From Tautonia plasticadhaerens (lineage in GTDB: Bacteria > Planctomycetota > Planctomycetia > Isosphaerales > Isosphaeraceae), in the NCBI RefSeq assembly GCF_007752535.1, contig NZ_CP036426.1, forward strand, positions 8,060,001 through 8,124,000: a stretch of DNA of 64,000 bases, written 5' to 3'. The notes under the pieces are model-generated. The model saw nothing but the letters and a program-made list of their open reading frames with translations, made no database searches and was not told the origin of the DNA. Shown here piece by piece: positions 25,936-34,881 of the stretch. The translations under genes and the position numbers were made by a program. Position 1 is the stretch's first letter. Every line of letters begins with the position of its first letter.

Positions 25936-27003
25936 GTGGCGAAGCGTGGGACGCGATGGAAGGGGCCGGCGATCCGGGGGGCGAAGCTCGTCCTCGGCGC
26001 GCTGATCGTCTGGATGGTGGCGAGGGCGCTGGTCGGGGCCTGGGACGACCTGCGTGCCTACGGCGAGACGATCCGGCCGAGCGGGGCGTGGCTGGCGGCC
26101 TCGGCGATGCTTTACCTGCTGGGCCTGTCGAGCTTCGGGGTCTTCTTCGCCCGGATCATGGGCCGGAGCCGGACGCCGATCGGCCTGGGGGTGGCGCAGC
26201 GGGCGTACCTGATCGGGCACCTGGGGAAGTACGTGCCGGGCAAGGCGATGGTGGTGGTGCTCCGGGTCGGCCTGGTGGTGCCCTACGGGGCGAGGGCGGC
26301 GACGGCGGCGTTCGCCACCTTGTATGAGACGCTGGTGATGATGGCCTCCGGGGGCGTGATCGCGGGGCTGGTCTTCCTGCTCTGGCCGGGTCCGCCGATC
26401 GAGATCCCGATGGGAGGGGGGAGGTCGGTGGCGGCTCCCCTGGCGATCCTCTCGCTGGGGATCGGCCTGCCCCTGCTGGTGCTGGCGACCCCCCGGATCT
26501 TCCCGAGGCTGGCCCTGGCCGTGAGCGTGCCGTTCCCGGGGGTGGGTCGGGAGGCCCTGCCGGGGTTCTCGGCGGGCCTGCTGCTGGAAGGGCTGGCGTG
26601 GTCGCTGCTGGGCTGGGTGCTCCTGGGGCTGAGCCTGGTGGCGACGGTGCAGGCGATCGACCCGGGCAGCCTGCCGGCCTCGGGCTGGCCGCCGGCGGTC
26701 GCGGCGGTGGCCCTGGCGACGGTGGCCGGGTTCCTCGTGGCGATCTTCCCGGGGGGGCTGGTGATCCGGGAGGCGGTGCTCACCGCCGCACTCGGGCCGA
26801 CGCTGGGGGCGGAGCCGGCGATCGTGGCCGCCCTGGTGCTGAGGCTGGTCTGGGTGGTGGCCGAGCTGGGCTGCTCGGGGGTGCTGGCGGCGCTGAGGCC
26901 GTCGAGGCCGGTCGAGGCCGATGCGGAGTCCCTCGCCCCGGTGCCGGCCTCGGCGTCGGGCCCGTCCCCTTCCTCGTCCCCGTCCGGTCCCACCGAGCCA
27001 TGA
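25936..27003 (+). CDS. Flippase-like membrane protein (lysylphosphatidylglycerol synthase TM/UPF0104 family)
   Basis: About 355 residues from GTG at 25936 with GGGGGG just before it; an upstream GTG at 25891 is possible but adds a low-complexity tail. There are some eight hydrophobic helices. The family-typical amphipathic motif is AQRAYLIGHLGKYVPGK, with LLLEGLAWSLLGWVLLGLS and FPGGLVIREAVLTAAL further on. Relatives sit beside glycosyltransferases and are thought to move lipid-linked sugars. The stop overlaps the following GT2 gene by ATGA. The C-terminus is a Ser/Pro-rich tail of about 35 residues. Confidence 0.82.
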   Translation: MAKRGTRWKGPAIRGAKLVLGALIVWMVARALVGAWDDLRAYGETIRPSGAWLAASAMLYLLGLSSFGVFFARIMGRSRTPIGLGVAQRAYLIGHLGKYVPGKAMVVVLRVGLVVPYGARAATAAFATLYETLVMMASGGVIAGLVFLLWPGPPIEIPMGGGRSVAAPLAILSLGIGLPLLVLATPRIFPRLALAVSVPFPGVGREALPGFSAGLLLEGLAWSLLGWVLLGLSLVATVQAIDPGSLPASGWPPAVAAVALATVAGFLVAIFPGGLVIREAVLTAALGPTLGAEPAIVAALVLRLVWVVAELGCSGVLAALRPSRPVEADAESLAPVPASASGPSPSSSPSGPTEP

Positions 27004-28025
27004 TCAGCTTCGTCATCCCGGTTTTCAACGAGCGAGAGAGCCTGTCGACCCTGCTCGACGAGCTGTCGAGGGCGGTCGAGTCCAACGGCCTGGGGGAGGC
27101 GGAGTTCATCTTCGTCGACGACGGCAGCCGGGACGGCTCGTGGTCGGTGTTGAAGGGGCTGTCGGCCCGGGACGCCCGGGTGAAGGCGATCCGCTTCCGC
27201 CGCAACTTCGGCAAGGCCGCCGCGCTGACCGCCGGATTCGGCGAGGCCGCGGGGGACGTCGTCTTCACCCTCGACGCCGACCTGCAGGACGACCCGGCCG
27301 AGATCCCCAACTTCCTGGCCAGGCTGGGCGAGGGGGACGGGCTGGACGTGGTCAGCGGCTGGAAGCGGACGAGGCACGACCCCTGGCACAAGGTGCTGCC
27401 GAGCCGGGTGTTCAACCGGATGGTCAGCGGCATGACCGGCGCCCACCTGCATGATCACAACTGCGGCTTCAAGTGCTACCGGTCCGAGGTCCTCCGGGAG
27501 GTGTTCATCTACGGGGAGCTGCATCGGTTCGTCCCCGTGCTGGCGCACGCCCGGGGGTTCCGGGTCGGCGAGGTGGAGGTGAAGCACCGGGCCCGGCGGT
27601 TCGGCCGGTCGAAGTACGGCTTCTCCCGGTTCGCCAAGGGGTTCCTGGACCTGATGACCGTCCGCTTCCTGACCCGATACGGCCAGCGTCCCCAGCACCT
27701 GCTCGGGGTGGCGGGGCTGGTGCTGTTCTCAATCGGGGCGGCGGTGATGGGCTACCTGGCCGTCGCCTGGGTGGTCGACCACTGGATCCGGGGGGAGGAC
27801 CACCCGATCGGCACGAGGCCGCTGCTCATCTACTCGACGGCGCTGCTGGGGGTGGGGACGCAGCTGATCTGCCTCGGCGTGCTGGCCGAGCTGATCACCT
27901 CGTACAACCTGCGGGCGGAGGACACGTACAGCGTGGCCGAGCGGGTCGGCCAGGACCCCGGCGCCGGCGCCGGGGACGGCGTCGCCGGGCGGTCGGGCCG
28001 GGACCCGGCCTCGCGGCCGAGGTGA
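27000..28025 (+). CDS. GT2 family polyprenyl-phosphate glycosyltransferase
   Basis: 341 residues. An N-terminal GT-A domain has VIPVFNERESL, FVDDGSRDGS, a nucleotide-binding/catalytic DADLQDDPAEI (DXD-type) and RFGRSKYGFSRF. Two hydrophobic helices follow at about residues 235-305. This layout is that of DPM1/GtrB/ArnC-like enzymes that transfer a sugar from a nucleotide sugar to undecaprenyl phosphate. The start ATG overlaps the upstream stop. Its operon partners (flippase-like protein before, a large membrane protein after) suggest a pathway in which sugar is loaded on a lipid, flipped and transferred outside; the sugar is unknown. Confidence 0.9.
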   Translation: MISFVIPVFNERESLSTLLDELSRAVESNGLGEAEFIFVDDGSRDGSWSVLKGLSARDARVKAIRFRRNFGKAAALTAGFGEAAGDVVFTLDADLQDDPAEIPNFLARLGEGDGLDVVSGWKRTRHDPWHKVLPSRVFNRMVSGMTGAHLHDHNCGFKCYRSEVLREVFIYGELHRFVPVLAHARGFRVGEVEVKHRARRFGRSKYGFSRFAKGFLDLMTVRFLTRYGQRPQHLLGVAGLVLFSIGAAVMGYLAVAWVVDHWIRGEDHPIGTRPLLIYSTALLGVGTQLICLGVLAELITSYNLRAEDTYSVAERVGQDPGAGAGDGVAGRSGRDPASRPR

Positions 28026-28080
28026 GCCGGACGCCCCCCGCCCTTCGAACCCGACGACCGACCGAGAGGACCGCGACCCG

Positions 28081-29631
28081 ATGTCGTACCCCGAGATTCC
28101 CGAGACGGTGGTCATGGATCCCGACGACCCGATCCGGCCGAAGCCTCCCGGGAGGAGCCCGACGCGGGAGGCCGTCGGGCAGATCCTGATCGCGGCCTCG
28201 GTGGCGCTGGCCCTGGGGGCGACGCTCAAGCAGAAGGCGATGATCAGCGCCAACGACATCTCCCGGTGGTGCACCGTCTGGGCCCTGCTGGAGCGCGGGA
28301 CCTACGCCATCGACGAGTGCCCCTGGCAGCTCGGCACGCAGGACAAGGTGCTGCTCACCGAGCCCTTCCCCACCGAGGGGGAGGAGCCCTCGAAGAAGTT
28401 CTATTCGAGCAAGCCCCCCCTGCTGCCCACCCTCATCGCCGGGGCGCTCTACCCGGCGAGGGCGCTCACCGGCGTGCCGCTGGACGCGAAGGTCGAGCAG
28501 CAGCGGTCGCGGCGCAAGGAGGTGCAGAGCCTCTCCGACACGCCCCCGGAGGACCCGAGCAAGATCCTCAGCGAGGACCCCGAACGCGGCTATCGGGTCG
28601 TCGACGTGACCCCCGACGAGCCGGCCGAGTGGCCGGTGCAGGTGCTCTACTTCAACCCGGTCGTGGTCCTGCTGAACGTGGTGCCGCTGCTGGTGGCGCT
28701 GGTCCTTTATGCCCGGCTGCTGGACCGCTACGCGGGGAACGACTGGGCCTGGTTCCTCTCGATGGCGGCGGCGGGGCTGGGGACGAACCTGGTCATCTTC
28801 ACGACGACGTTGAACAACCACACCGTCGCCGCCTGGAGCGCCTTCTTCGCGCTCTACGCCTTCCTGCGGATCTGGGACGACGGGGAGCGGCACTGGGGCT
28901 ACTTCGCGGTCGCCGGGTTCTTCGGGGCCTTCTGCGCCTGCAACGAATTGCCGTCGGCGCTGTTCGGCGTGCTGCTGTTCCTGCTGCTGGCGGTGAAGGT
29001 GCCGGGCAAGACGCTCTCGGCATTCGTGCCGGCGGCGCTGGTGCCCGTGGCGGCACACTTCGTGACCACGTACCTGGCGATCGGCGAATGGGCGCCGGTC
29101 TATGCCGCGTTCTCCGAGGAGGGGCCGGACTCCCCCTACCGATACCCGGGCTCCTACTGGCTCAGCCCGCTGGGGATGGACTGGTACGACCTGAACCCGG
29201 AGCCCTGGTGGCAGTACCTGCTGAACCTGCTGGTCGGGCACCACGGCATCTTCTCGCTGACGCCGGTGTTCCTGTTCTCCTTCGCCGCGATGGTGCGGAG
29301 CGTCCTCGGGCTCGACCGGCGGCTGCGGACGCTCTCGGGGCTGACGCTGGTCCTCTCGGCGGCGATCGTCGCCTTCTACACCTGGCAGACGCACAACTAC
29401 GGCGGCTCGACCCAGGGGGCCCGCTGGCTGTTCTGGCTCTTCCCGTTCTGGCTGATCCTGCTGCCGATGGGGCTGGAAGGGGGCCAGGACCGGCCCTGGC
29501 TGCGCCGGCTGACGCTGGCGGCCCTGGCCTTCGCCGTGTTCAACACGGGCTACGGCCTGCAACAGCCGTGGAGCCACCCCTGGATCGTCGACGCGATCGA
29601 GCACCTGGGGGTGCTCGACGTGAAGCGATAG
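28081..29631 (+). CDS. Polytopic membrane protein, possible GT-C glycosyltransferase
   Basis: 516 residues with about nine to ten hydrophobic helices. After the first helix there is a long extracytoplasmic segment (AMISANDISRWCTVWALLER, KKFYSSKPPLLPTLIAGALY and following, roughly residues 50-190). This layout resembles GT-C proteins of the PMT/ArnT superfamily, in which the first loop carries acidic residues, but no signature was certain. It is 55 nt after the GT2 gene on the same strand and probably uses its lipid-linked sugar. Similar hypothetical proteins occur in other Isosphaeraceae; the precise activity is not known. Confidence 0.72.
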   Translation: MSYPEIPETVVMDPDDPIRPKPPGRSPTREAVGQILIAASVALALGATLKQKAMISANDISRWCTVWALLERGTYAIDECPWQLGTQDKVLLTEPFPTEGEEPSKKFYSSKPPLLPTLIAGALYPARALTGVPLDAKVEQQRSRRKEVQSLSDTPPEDPSKILSEDPERGYRVVDVTPDEPAEWPVQVLYFNPVVVLLNVVPLLVALVLYARLLDRYAGNDWAWFLSMAAAGLGTNLVIFTTTLNNHTVAAWSAFFALYAFLRIWDDGERHWGYFAVAGFFGAFCACNELPSALFGVLLFLLLAVKVPGKTLSAFVPAALVPVAAHFVTTYLAIGEWAPVYAAFSEEGPDSPYRYPGSYWLSPLGMDWYDLNPEPWWQYLLNLLVGHHGIFSLTPVFLFSFAAMVRSVLGLDRRLRTLSGLTLVLSAAIVAFYTWQTHNYGGSTQGARWLFWLFPFWLILLPMGLEGGQDRPWLRRLTLAALAFAVFNTGYGLQQPWSHPWIVDAIEHLGVLDVKR

Positions 29632-29643
29632 CCGGCAAGGCCG

Positions 29644-29678
29644 GGCCGGCCGTCGGGGTCGACTCCCGACGGCCGGCC
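29644..29678. terminator. Bidirectional terminator hairpin
   Basis: A perfect 14-bp stem (GGCCGGCCGTCGGG and its complement) with a 7-nt loop lies between the convergent glycan operon and the beta-helix gene, 13-47 nt after the plus-strand stop. It has no T-run. Confidence 0.65.
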
Positions 29679-29703
29679 GAGGCCCGGGGCGATCGCGGAT
29701 CGA

Positions 29704-31932
29704 TCAGGCCAGGGGCCGGGCGGCGAACCGGCCCGGCCGCAGGGGGTTCGAGACGCTCGGCCAGAAGGCGGAACCGTCCTGGGCATCGCCCCGATAGAAA
29801 GCCACGATCCGGAGCCCGGCCAGCGGGGGAGTCGTGGACAGCGTGGCCACCCCGTCGACGACGGGGGCCGAGGCGAGCAGCCTGCTTCCCGCGAAGAAGT
29901 CGACCCGGCCGCCGGGGAGGTTCGAGTGCGAGGCCCGGCCGGAGACCCTGGCTTCGAGGACGAGGGATCGCGCGTCTCCCGGGCCGACGAGCCGCCCGGT
30001 GAGCCGGGTGGCGGTGGCCGGGGGCTGGTACTCGAAGGCCCCCAGGTCGGCCGACCGTCCGATGACCCGCCCGAAGCCCGGGCCCCGGGCGTCGGTGGCC
30101 GAGGCCGATGCGGCCCCCGCGCCGGCGTCGACGGCCGGGCTCCCCCGCAACAGCGCCATCGTGGGGACGAGGCCGCCGTTGTCCTGGAGCGGGCCGAGCC
30201 TCGGGTTGATGTTGAACGGCCGGGCCCCGGCCCACGAGGCGCCGCCGAATCGCTGGTAGCCCTGCACGATGTTGCGGCCCGCCGTGAACACCTGCGCCGG
30301 GCCGCTCGCCCGGTTGTTGACCACCGCGGCGTTCCCGGCGACGGATCGGGAGAGGATGCTGTTCTCGATCCGGAGGGCCGCCGAGGCGGGGCGGGGGGCC
30401 GTCCCGGGCTCGGCGAAGAGCGAATTCGAGGAGACGTCCGACGACGAGGAGGGGGGTGCCGCCCCGTCCGGCAGGTTGCCGAGGGAGAGGTTGTAGACGG
30501 CGTCGCCGCCGCTCGACGAGGTATTGGACGCCACCGTGCTGGAGGAGATCGAGACCGAGCCGTCGAGGTTGAAGACGGCCCCGCCGAGGCCGTCGCCGCT
30601 CTCGGAGCCCGTCTGGGTCCCCTGGTTGGCCCCGGTCCCGCCGCTGGCGGAATTGTTCGAGAGGGTGCTGTTGGTGATGACGGCGTCGCCGTAGAAGTTG
30701 AAGATCGCGCCCCCCATGCCGGCCCCGCCGCCGCCGGCGAACAGGTTGCCGTCTCCGCCGCCGAAGCCGCCGGGGCCGGCCGCCCCGCCGTAGACGGTGT
30801 TGGCGCCGCCCCCCCCGCCGCCGAAGCCGCCCCCGCCGCCGGAGGTGCCGCTGGCGCTCGGCCCCGAGACGCCGTTGCCACCCCCCCCGCCACCGAAGCC
30901 GCCCCCGCCGCTCTGGCCGCCGCCGCCGCCGCCGACCCCGCCGCCGCCGGTGTCATTGCCGCCGATGCCGAAGGGGCTGCCGCTCCGGCTCTCCCCCCCG
31001 CCGTTGGAGCCGGCGCCGCCCCCGCCGTCGCCGCCGAGGCCGCCGCCGCCCGGGGAGTCGTCCTTGACGACGCCCGAGTCCTCTCCGGTGATGGTCGCGT
31101 CGATGACCTGATAGACCCCCGCCGTCCCCCCGAGCCCGCTCGAACCGCCGCCGCCGCCGCCGTAATCCCCGGACGGGGCCCCGCCGGGCTGGGTGAACCC
31201 GCCACCGCCTCCTCCGGCCTCGGTGCCACGCCCCGAGGAGACGCCGCCGGCCCCGCCGAAGGTGGTGGGGAAGTCCGGGCCCATGTCGCCGCCGCCGCTG
31301 TCGCCGATCGAGTCCGTCCCCATCCCGCCGCCGCCGTAGCCGCCGCTGCCGGCCCCCGTGACGCTGCCGCCCTGGGCGAGGTTGCCCGTCAGGGTGACGC
31401 CGTCGAGCACGAGCGAGCCCATGTTGAAGATCGCCCCGCCCGCGCCCAGGCCGCCGCCGCCGAAATTGCTGCCGCCGCCGACGGCAGAACCGCCCTGGAG
31501 GGTGAGGCCCTGGAGCGTCAGCGACCCGGCCGCCGGGCCGTTGGCGACGTAGCCGCCCGAGACGAAGAAGAAGCGGGCGGGGAACTGGGGGGCCCCGGCC
31601 AGCACGGCACTGTTGCCCTCGATCGTCAGGTCGTTGGCGATGGCGGGCAGGTAGTTCGGCCCGAACCAGGAGTTGGTGATCGGGTTCTCGCCGGAGGCGC
31701 CGAAGTCGTAGGTGCCGGCGGACAGCTCGATCGTGTTCGACCCTCCCACGGCATTGGAATCGTTGATGGCCTCGGCCAGGCCCGCGACGTCTCCCACGGG
31801 AACGGAGAAGGTCGCCGGCACGTCCCGGGCCTCCAGGCATTCCAGGCCGGGGTGGGGCCGGCCCTTCCGTCGGCCCGGGGCGGCGAGGGCGGGGCGAGGT
31901 CGCCGGGATCGGAGCAGTCGGGCGAGCGTCAT
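29704..31932 (-). CDS. Right-handed beta-helix surface protein with glycine-rich tracts
   Basis: 742 residues from ATG at 31932; the open frame continues upstream without protein-like sequence. The N-terminus has basic residues and the planctomycete leader LECLEARDVPA (about residue 35), typical of large exported proteins of this phylum. Then comes a CSLREAI-like start (VAGLAEAINDSNAVGGSNTI) and beta-helix repeats with the blocks GGAIFNMGSLVLDGVTLTGN, GGAIFNFYGDAVITNSTLS and GGAVFNLDGSVSISSSTV. Between them (about residues 180-400) lie extreme Gly runs with Ser, Asp and Asn. The C-terminus (about residue 650 onwards) is an Ig-like/Big_3 segment (FFAGSRLLASAPVVDGVATL). It is likely anchored or released outside the cell; no enzymatic role is evident. 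Codon use is GCC/GGC-heavy, giving CCGCCGCC tracts. Confidence 0.8.
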   Translation of the reverse strand: MTLARLLRSRRPRPALAAPGRRKGRPHPGLECLEARDVPATFSVPVGDVAGLAEAINDSNAVGGSNTIELSAGTYDFGASGENPITNSWFGPNYLPAIANDLTIEGNSAVLAGAPQFPARFFFVSGGYVANGPAAGSLTLQGLTLQGGSAVGGGSNFGGGGLGAGGAIFNMGSLVLDGVTLTGNLAQGGSVTGAGSGGYGGGGMGTDSIGDSGGGDMGPDFPTTFGGAGGVSSGRGTEAGGGGGGFTQPGGAPSGDYGGGGGGSSGLGGTAGVYQVIDATITGEDSGVVKDDSPGGGGLGGDGGGGAGSNGGGESRSGSPFGIGGNDTGGGGVGGGGGGQSGGGGFGGGGGGNGVSGPSASGTSGGGGGFGGGGGGANTVYGGAAGPGGFGGGDGNLFAGGGGAGMGGAIFNFYGDAVITNSTLSNNSASGGTGANQGTQTGSESGDGLGGAVFNLDGSVSISSSTVASNTSSSGGDAVYNLSLGNLPDGAAPPSSSSDVSSNSLFAEPGTAPRPASAALRIENSILSRSVAGNAAVVNNRASGPAQVFTAGRNIVQGYQRFGGASWAGARPFNINPRLGPLQDNGGLVPTMALLRGSPAVDAGAGAASASATDARGPGFGRVIGRSADLGAFEYQPPATATRLTGRLVGPGDARSLVLEARVSGRASHSNLPGGRVDFFAGSRLLASAPVVDGVATLSTTPPLAGLRIVAFYRGDAQDGSAFWPSVSNPLRPGRFAARPLA

Positions 31933-32471
31933 GGGTGGTGAGTTCCTGGGTCGTTGATCGCCGTGGGGTCGATTGGAGGCGGCCCGTCCTCGTCCGCCGG
32001 CCGAGCGGCCGGCATCGGACCCGCCCGGGCCTGCCCCGGGATCTGGGTCGGGCATCGAGGAGTGGTGCGAGGTATTCGCCAGCCACGCACCCCTGCCCGG
32101 ACGCCGCCGGTTCTCGGAACCCTAGGTCACGGTCGGCCGTCCGGACTCGGCACCGGCCTTGAGGCCGGGCCCCGGGGCGGACGGGGTCGCCGGCCTCGCC
32201 CTCGGGCTCCTCGGCCGGGCGGCGACATCCCGGGCCGGTCGATGCCGAGGCGGGCCCGAGACCGAGGCGGGCGACGCGCCGAGTCCCGCCGGCCCGGCAC
32301 CGCCCGGTAGGGGCCCGGGGCGATGGCTCCGGCTGGTGGGTCGACGGACCTCGACGCACCGGCTAGGCTGACCTGGGGCCGACGGCCGACGATCACGCCG
32401 GACCCGGCCGGCCTCGGCCCCGGACGCGGCCAATCCTCCCCGAAGCACCCCGAATCCAGGAGAGCAGGGAC
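31933..32471. other. Divergent intergenic region
   Basis: About 540 nt without a gene between the leftward beta-helix gene and the rightward Gfo/Idh/MocA gene. The open frames here are arginine-rich and inconsistent. Promoters of both genes must lie here but none could be assigned. Confidence 0.5.
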
Positions 32472-33980
32472 ATGAAACCGATCCCACGTCGGAGCTTCCT
32501 GAAAGGATCGATGACGGCGGGCCTGGCGCTGGGGATGCCTCGGCTGATGCTCGGCGCCGGCTCCCAGGCGGGCAGCCCCAATGACGCGGTGAATGTGGCG
32601 GTGATCGGGCTGGGGTCGACCACGGCGGTCGGGGGCGTGGGAGGCCGGGGCCACCAGCTCATCGGCCGGCTCCGGGAGATCCCCGGGGTGAAGATCGTCG
32701 CGCTCTGCGACGCGGACCAGGAGCACCTCGACCGCGAGCTCAAGGCGGCCCGGGACCACGGGGAGACGCCCGCGTCGTATCGCGACCTCCGCGAGGTCTT
32801 CGACGCGCCGGACGTCGACGCGGTGGTGATCGCCCTGCCGAACCACTGGCACGCGCTGGCGACGGTCTGGGCCTGCCAGGCGGGCAAGGACGTCTACATC
32901 GAGAAGCCGTTCTCGTACGACCTCTGGGAAGGCCGGCAGATGGTGGAGGCGGCCCGCAAGTACGGCCGGATGGTCCAGGTCGGCACCCAGAGGCGGTCGA
33001 GCCGGTTCCTCGCCGACGTGTTCGGACGCCTCGACGGCGGGGAGATCGGCGACATCCGGTTCGCCCACGCGCTCGTGTACCGGCCCCGCGAAAGCCTCGG
33101 GACGGTCGAGACGCCCACCCCGCCGCCGCGCACCGTGGATTACGACCTCTGGTGCGGCCCGGCCCCGAATGAGCCGCTGATGCGGAAGCAACTGCACTAC
33201 GAGTGGCACTGGTTCTGGGACACGGGCAACGGCGAGATGGGGAACAACGGCATCCACGTCATCGACATCTGCCGCTGGGCCCTGGGGCAGGACCGGACGC
33301 CCCCCCGGGCCATGAGCATCGGCGGCCGGTTCGCGTTCCACGACTGCGGCGAGACGGCCAACACCCAGATCGCGCTGCTGGACTTCGAGCCGGCCCCGCT
33401 CATCTGCGAGGTCCGCAACGTGAGCGCCGGGAACGAGGCGTTCTCGACGGGCAAGTTCCGGGGCCTGAACGGGGGGATCGTGATCGACTGCGAGGGGGGC
33501 TACTTCGCGGGAGACTCCGGCGGCGGGGCGTTCTACGATCGCCAGGGGAAGAAAATCGAGGATCTCGGCGAGGGCGACGACGCCGGGGCGCTGGAACGGG
33601 CCCACCTGTCCTCCTTCCTCGACGCCGTCCGCAGTCGCAAGGCCGGCGACCTGACAGCCGAGCCGATCGAAGGTCATCGCTCGACGGCCTGCTGCCACGT
33701 GGCGAACGTGTCGCACCGGCTCGGCTCGCGGGAATCCCCCGAGGCGATCCGGGAGGCGACCACGGGCAACGCCGAGCTGGCCGACGCCTTCGAGCGCTGC
33801 CGCTCCTACCTGAGCGAGAACGGCGTGGACCTGGACGAGACCCCGGCCACCCTCGGCCCCTGGGTGACCTTCGACGAGGAGAAAGGGCAATTCGTCGGCG
33901 ACTTCGCCGACGCCGCCAACAAACTCTCTCGCCGGGACTACCGCAAGCCGTTCGAGGTCCCCGACCTCACCTCGGGATGA
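32472..33980 (+). CDS. Tat-exported Gfo/Idh/MocA family oxidoreductase
   Basis: 502 residues; ATG preceded by AGGAGAGCAGGG. A Tat leader (IPRRSFLKGSMTAGLALGMP) is followed by a Rossmann fold (VNVAVIGLGS and GGRGHQLIGRL), the D-A-D nucleotide-selecting strand (VALCDADQEHL) and the conserved VYIEKPFSYD with Lys. The C-terminal alpha/beta domain has HWFWDTGNGEMGNNGIHVID, including the family His-Asp pair. These enzymes oxidise sugars or inositols with NAD(P); the exported planctomycete group is large and mostly uncharacterised, and may bind the dinucleotide before export. The gene stands alone, with the REP-like element downstream. Confidence 0.92.
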   Translation: MKPIPRRSFLKGSMTAGLALGMPRLMLGAGSQAGSPNDAVNVAVIGLGSTTAVGGVGGRGHQLIGRLREIPGVKIVALCDADQEHLDRELKAARDHGETPASYRDLREVFDAPDVDAVVIALPNHWHALATVWACQAGKDVYIEKPFSYDLWEGRQMVEAARKYGRMVQVGTQRRSSRFLADVFGRLDGGEIGDIRFAHALVYRPRESLGTVETPTPPPRTVDYDLWCGPAPNEPLMRKQLHYEWHWFWDTGNGEMGNNGIHVIDICRWALGQDRTPPRAMSIGGRFAFHDCGETANTQIALLDFEPAPLICEVRNVSAGNEAFSTGKFRGLNGGIVIDCEGGYFAGDSGGGAFYDRQGKKIEDLGEGDDAGALERAHLSSFLDAVRSRKAGDLTAEPIEGHRSTACCHVANVSHRLGSRESPEAIREATTGNAELADAFERCRSYLSENGVDLDETPATLGPWVTFDEEKGQFVGDFADAANKLSRRDYRKPFEVPDLTSG

Positions 33981-34551
33981 TCGTGCCGACCCCGTACGGC
34001 GGCGCCCCAGACGATCTCGCCCGGCCGCTTCGCCTCCCCCTGGATGGGGTCTCGGGGCGGCCGGGGTGGCTGGGGGCCGCGCAGCGGCCCCCGGTCGGCG
34101 GCATCCTGAACTGGGGGCCGCTGCGCGGACCCCGACCACCCGAAACGTCGGTCATCCGGGCGATCCGGCACGAGCGAGGAGGACGGCTCTCTTGCCCTGC
34201 CGAACCCCGCCGAACAGGGCCGACCGCACCTGACCCGAACCAACCGTCGGGGCCAGGTCGTCGGGAGCCTGCCCGCGCTTATTGGGTTGGGAAGCGGATT
34301 CGTACCGGCGGCGTCCCTCGGCCCGTTCGGCCGACGCGACGATCGATGAAGGGGACGACGCCGGAGGGATCACGAGTCTCGCCTCGGCCAGGGCCGGGTC
34401 CTCCGGGCCGGGAGCCGGGCAGCGGGACCGGACGCTTGCGATCGGCGACGGCATCGGCGAGGCTACGCCGATCCTCGGGTCGACGTCCGACCGGCACCGA
34501 TCCGATCCGCCCCCGAATCCGATTCCCCGTCCATCCAGCCCACGGTGCCCC
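33981..34551. other. Intergenic region with a REP-like palindrome
   Basis: About 570 nt without a gene. It holds the inverted repeat at 34064-34141 and, further right, GC-rich DNA with no recognised protein. The open frame of the DUF485 gene extends back to 34282, but that part is not protein-like. Confidence 0.55.
34064..34141. repeat. REP-like inverted repeat with self-palindromic arms
   Basis: Two arms of about 34 nt are mutual inverted repeats with a few mismatches. The left arm begins GGGTGGCTGGGGGCCGC and the right arm ends in CCACCC. Each arm is itself a hairpin around a 3-nt loop (34072-34092 with GCA, 34113-34133 with TGC). This structure is like REP/BIME elements and may also act as a terminator after the oxidoreductase gene. 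Confidence 0.7.
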
Positions 34552-34881
34552 GTGCCCCCGACCGACGACCATCCTCCCGGGGCCGACGCCCCCGCCGGCG
34601 CCGCCGGCCAGCCTCACGACGACGAGCACCCGGACCTGATCTCGGCCCACGCGAAGGCCGGGCTCCGGCTCTTCGCGGTGTACCTGGCGCTGTACGGGGC
34701 GTTCGTGGGCGTGAATGCGTTCGCTCCCGGGGTCATGGCGAGCCGGCCGACCGGGGGGCTGAACCTGGCGGTGGCGGCGGGGCTGGGGCTGATCGTGGCG
34801 GCGGCGGTGCTGGCGCTGGTGTACATGGCCCTCTGCAAGCGGATCGCCGACCGGCACCGGGCGGGGGGGGGCGGGCGATGA
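34552..34881 (+). CDS. DUF485 membrane protein, symporter partner
   Basis: 109 residues from GTG at 34552. Residues 1-30 are a Pro/Asp/His-rich tail; then HAKAGLRLFAVYLALYGAFVGVNAF and a second hydrophobic helix (AVAAGLGLIVAAAVLALVYMALC), the two-helix DUF485 fold. DUF485 proteins are encoded directly before ActP-type solute symporters, as here, where the stops and starts overlap by ATGA. A role as a small accessory subunit or regulator of the symporter is inferred from this conserved pairing. The start has no clear Shine-Dalgarno, and ATG alternatives are further inside. Confidence 0.85.
   Translation: MPPTDDHPPGADAPAGAAGQPHDDEHPDLISAHAKAGLRLFAVYLALYGAFVGVNAFAPGVMASRPTGGLNLAVAAGLGLIVAAAVLALVYMALCKRIADRHRAGGGGR

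Noticed and set aside
29919-29945. GTTCGAGT motif resembling a tRNA T-loop
   Set aside because: It is inside the coding region of the beta-helix gene and no cloverleaf can be formed around it. No tRNA was found in the window.
30780-31200. CCG/GCC-rich tracts considered as possible repeat array or CRISPR
   Set aside because: There is no regular repeat-spacer spacing. The tracts encode the glycine runs of the beta-helix protein.
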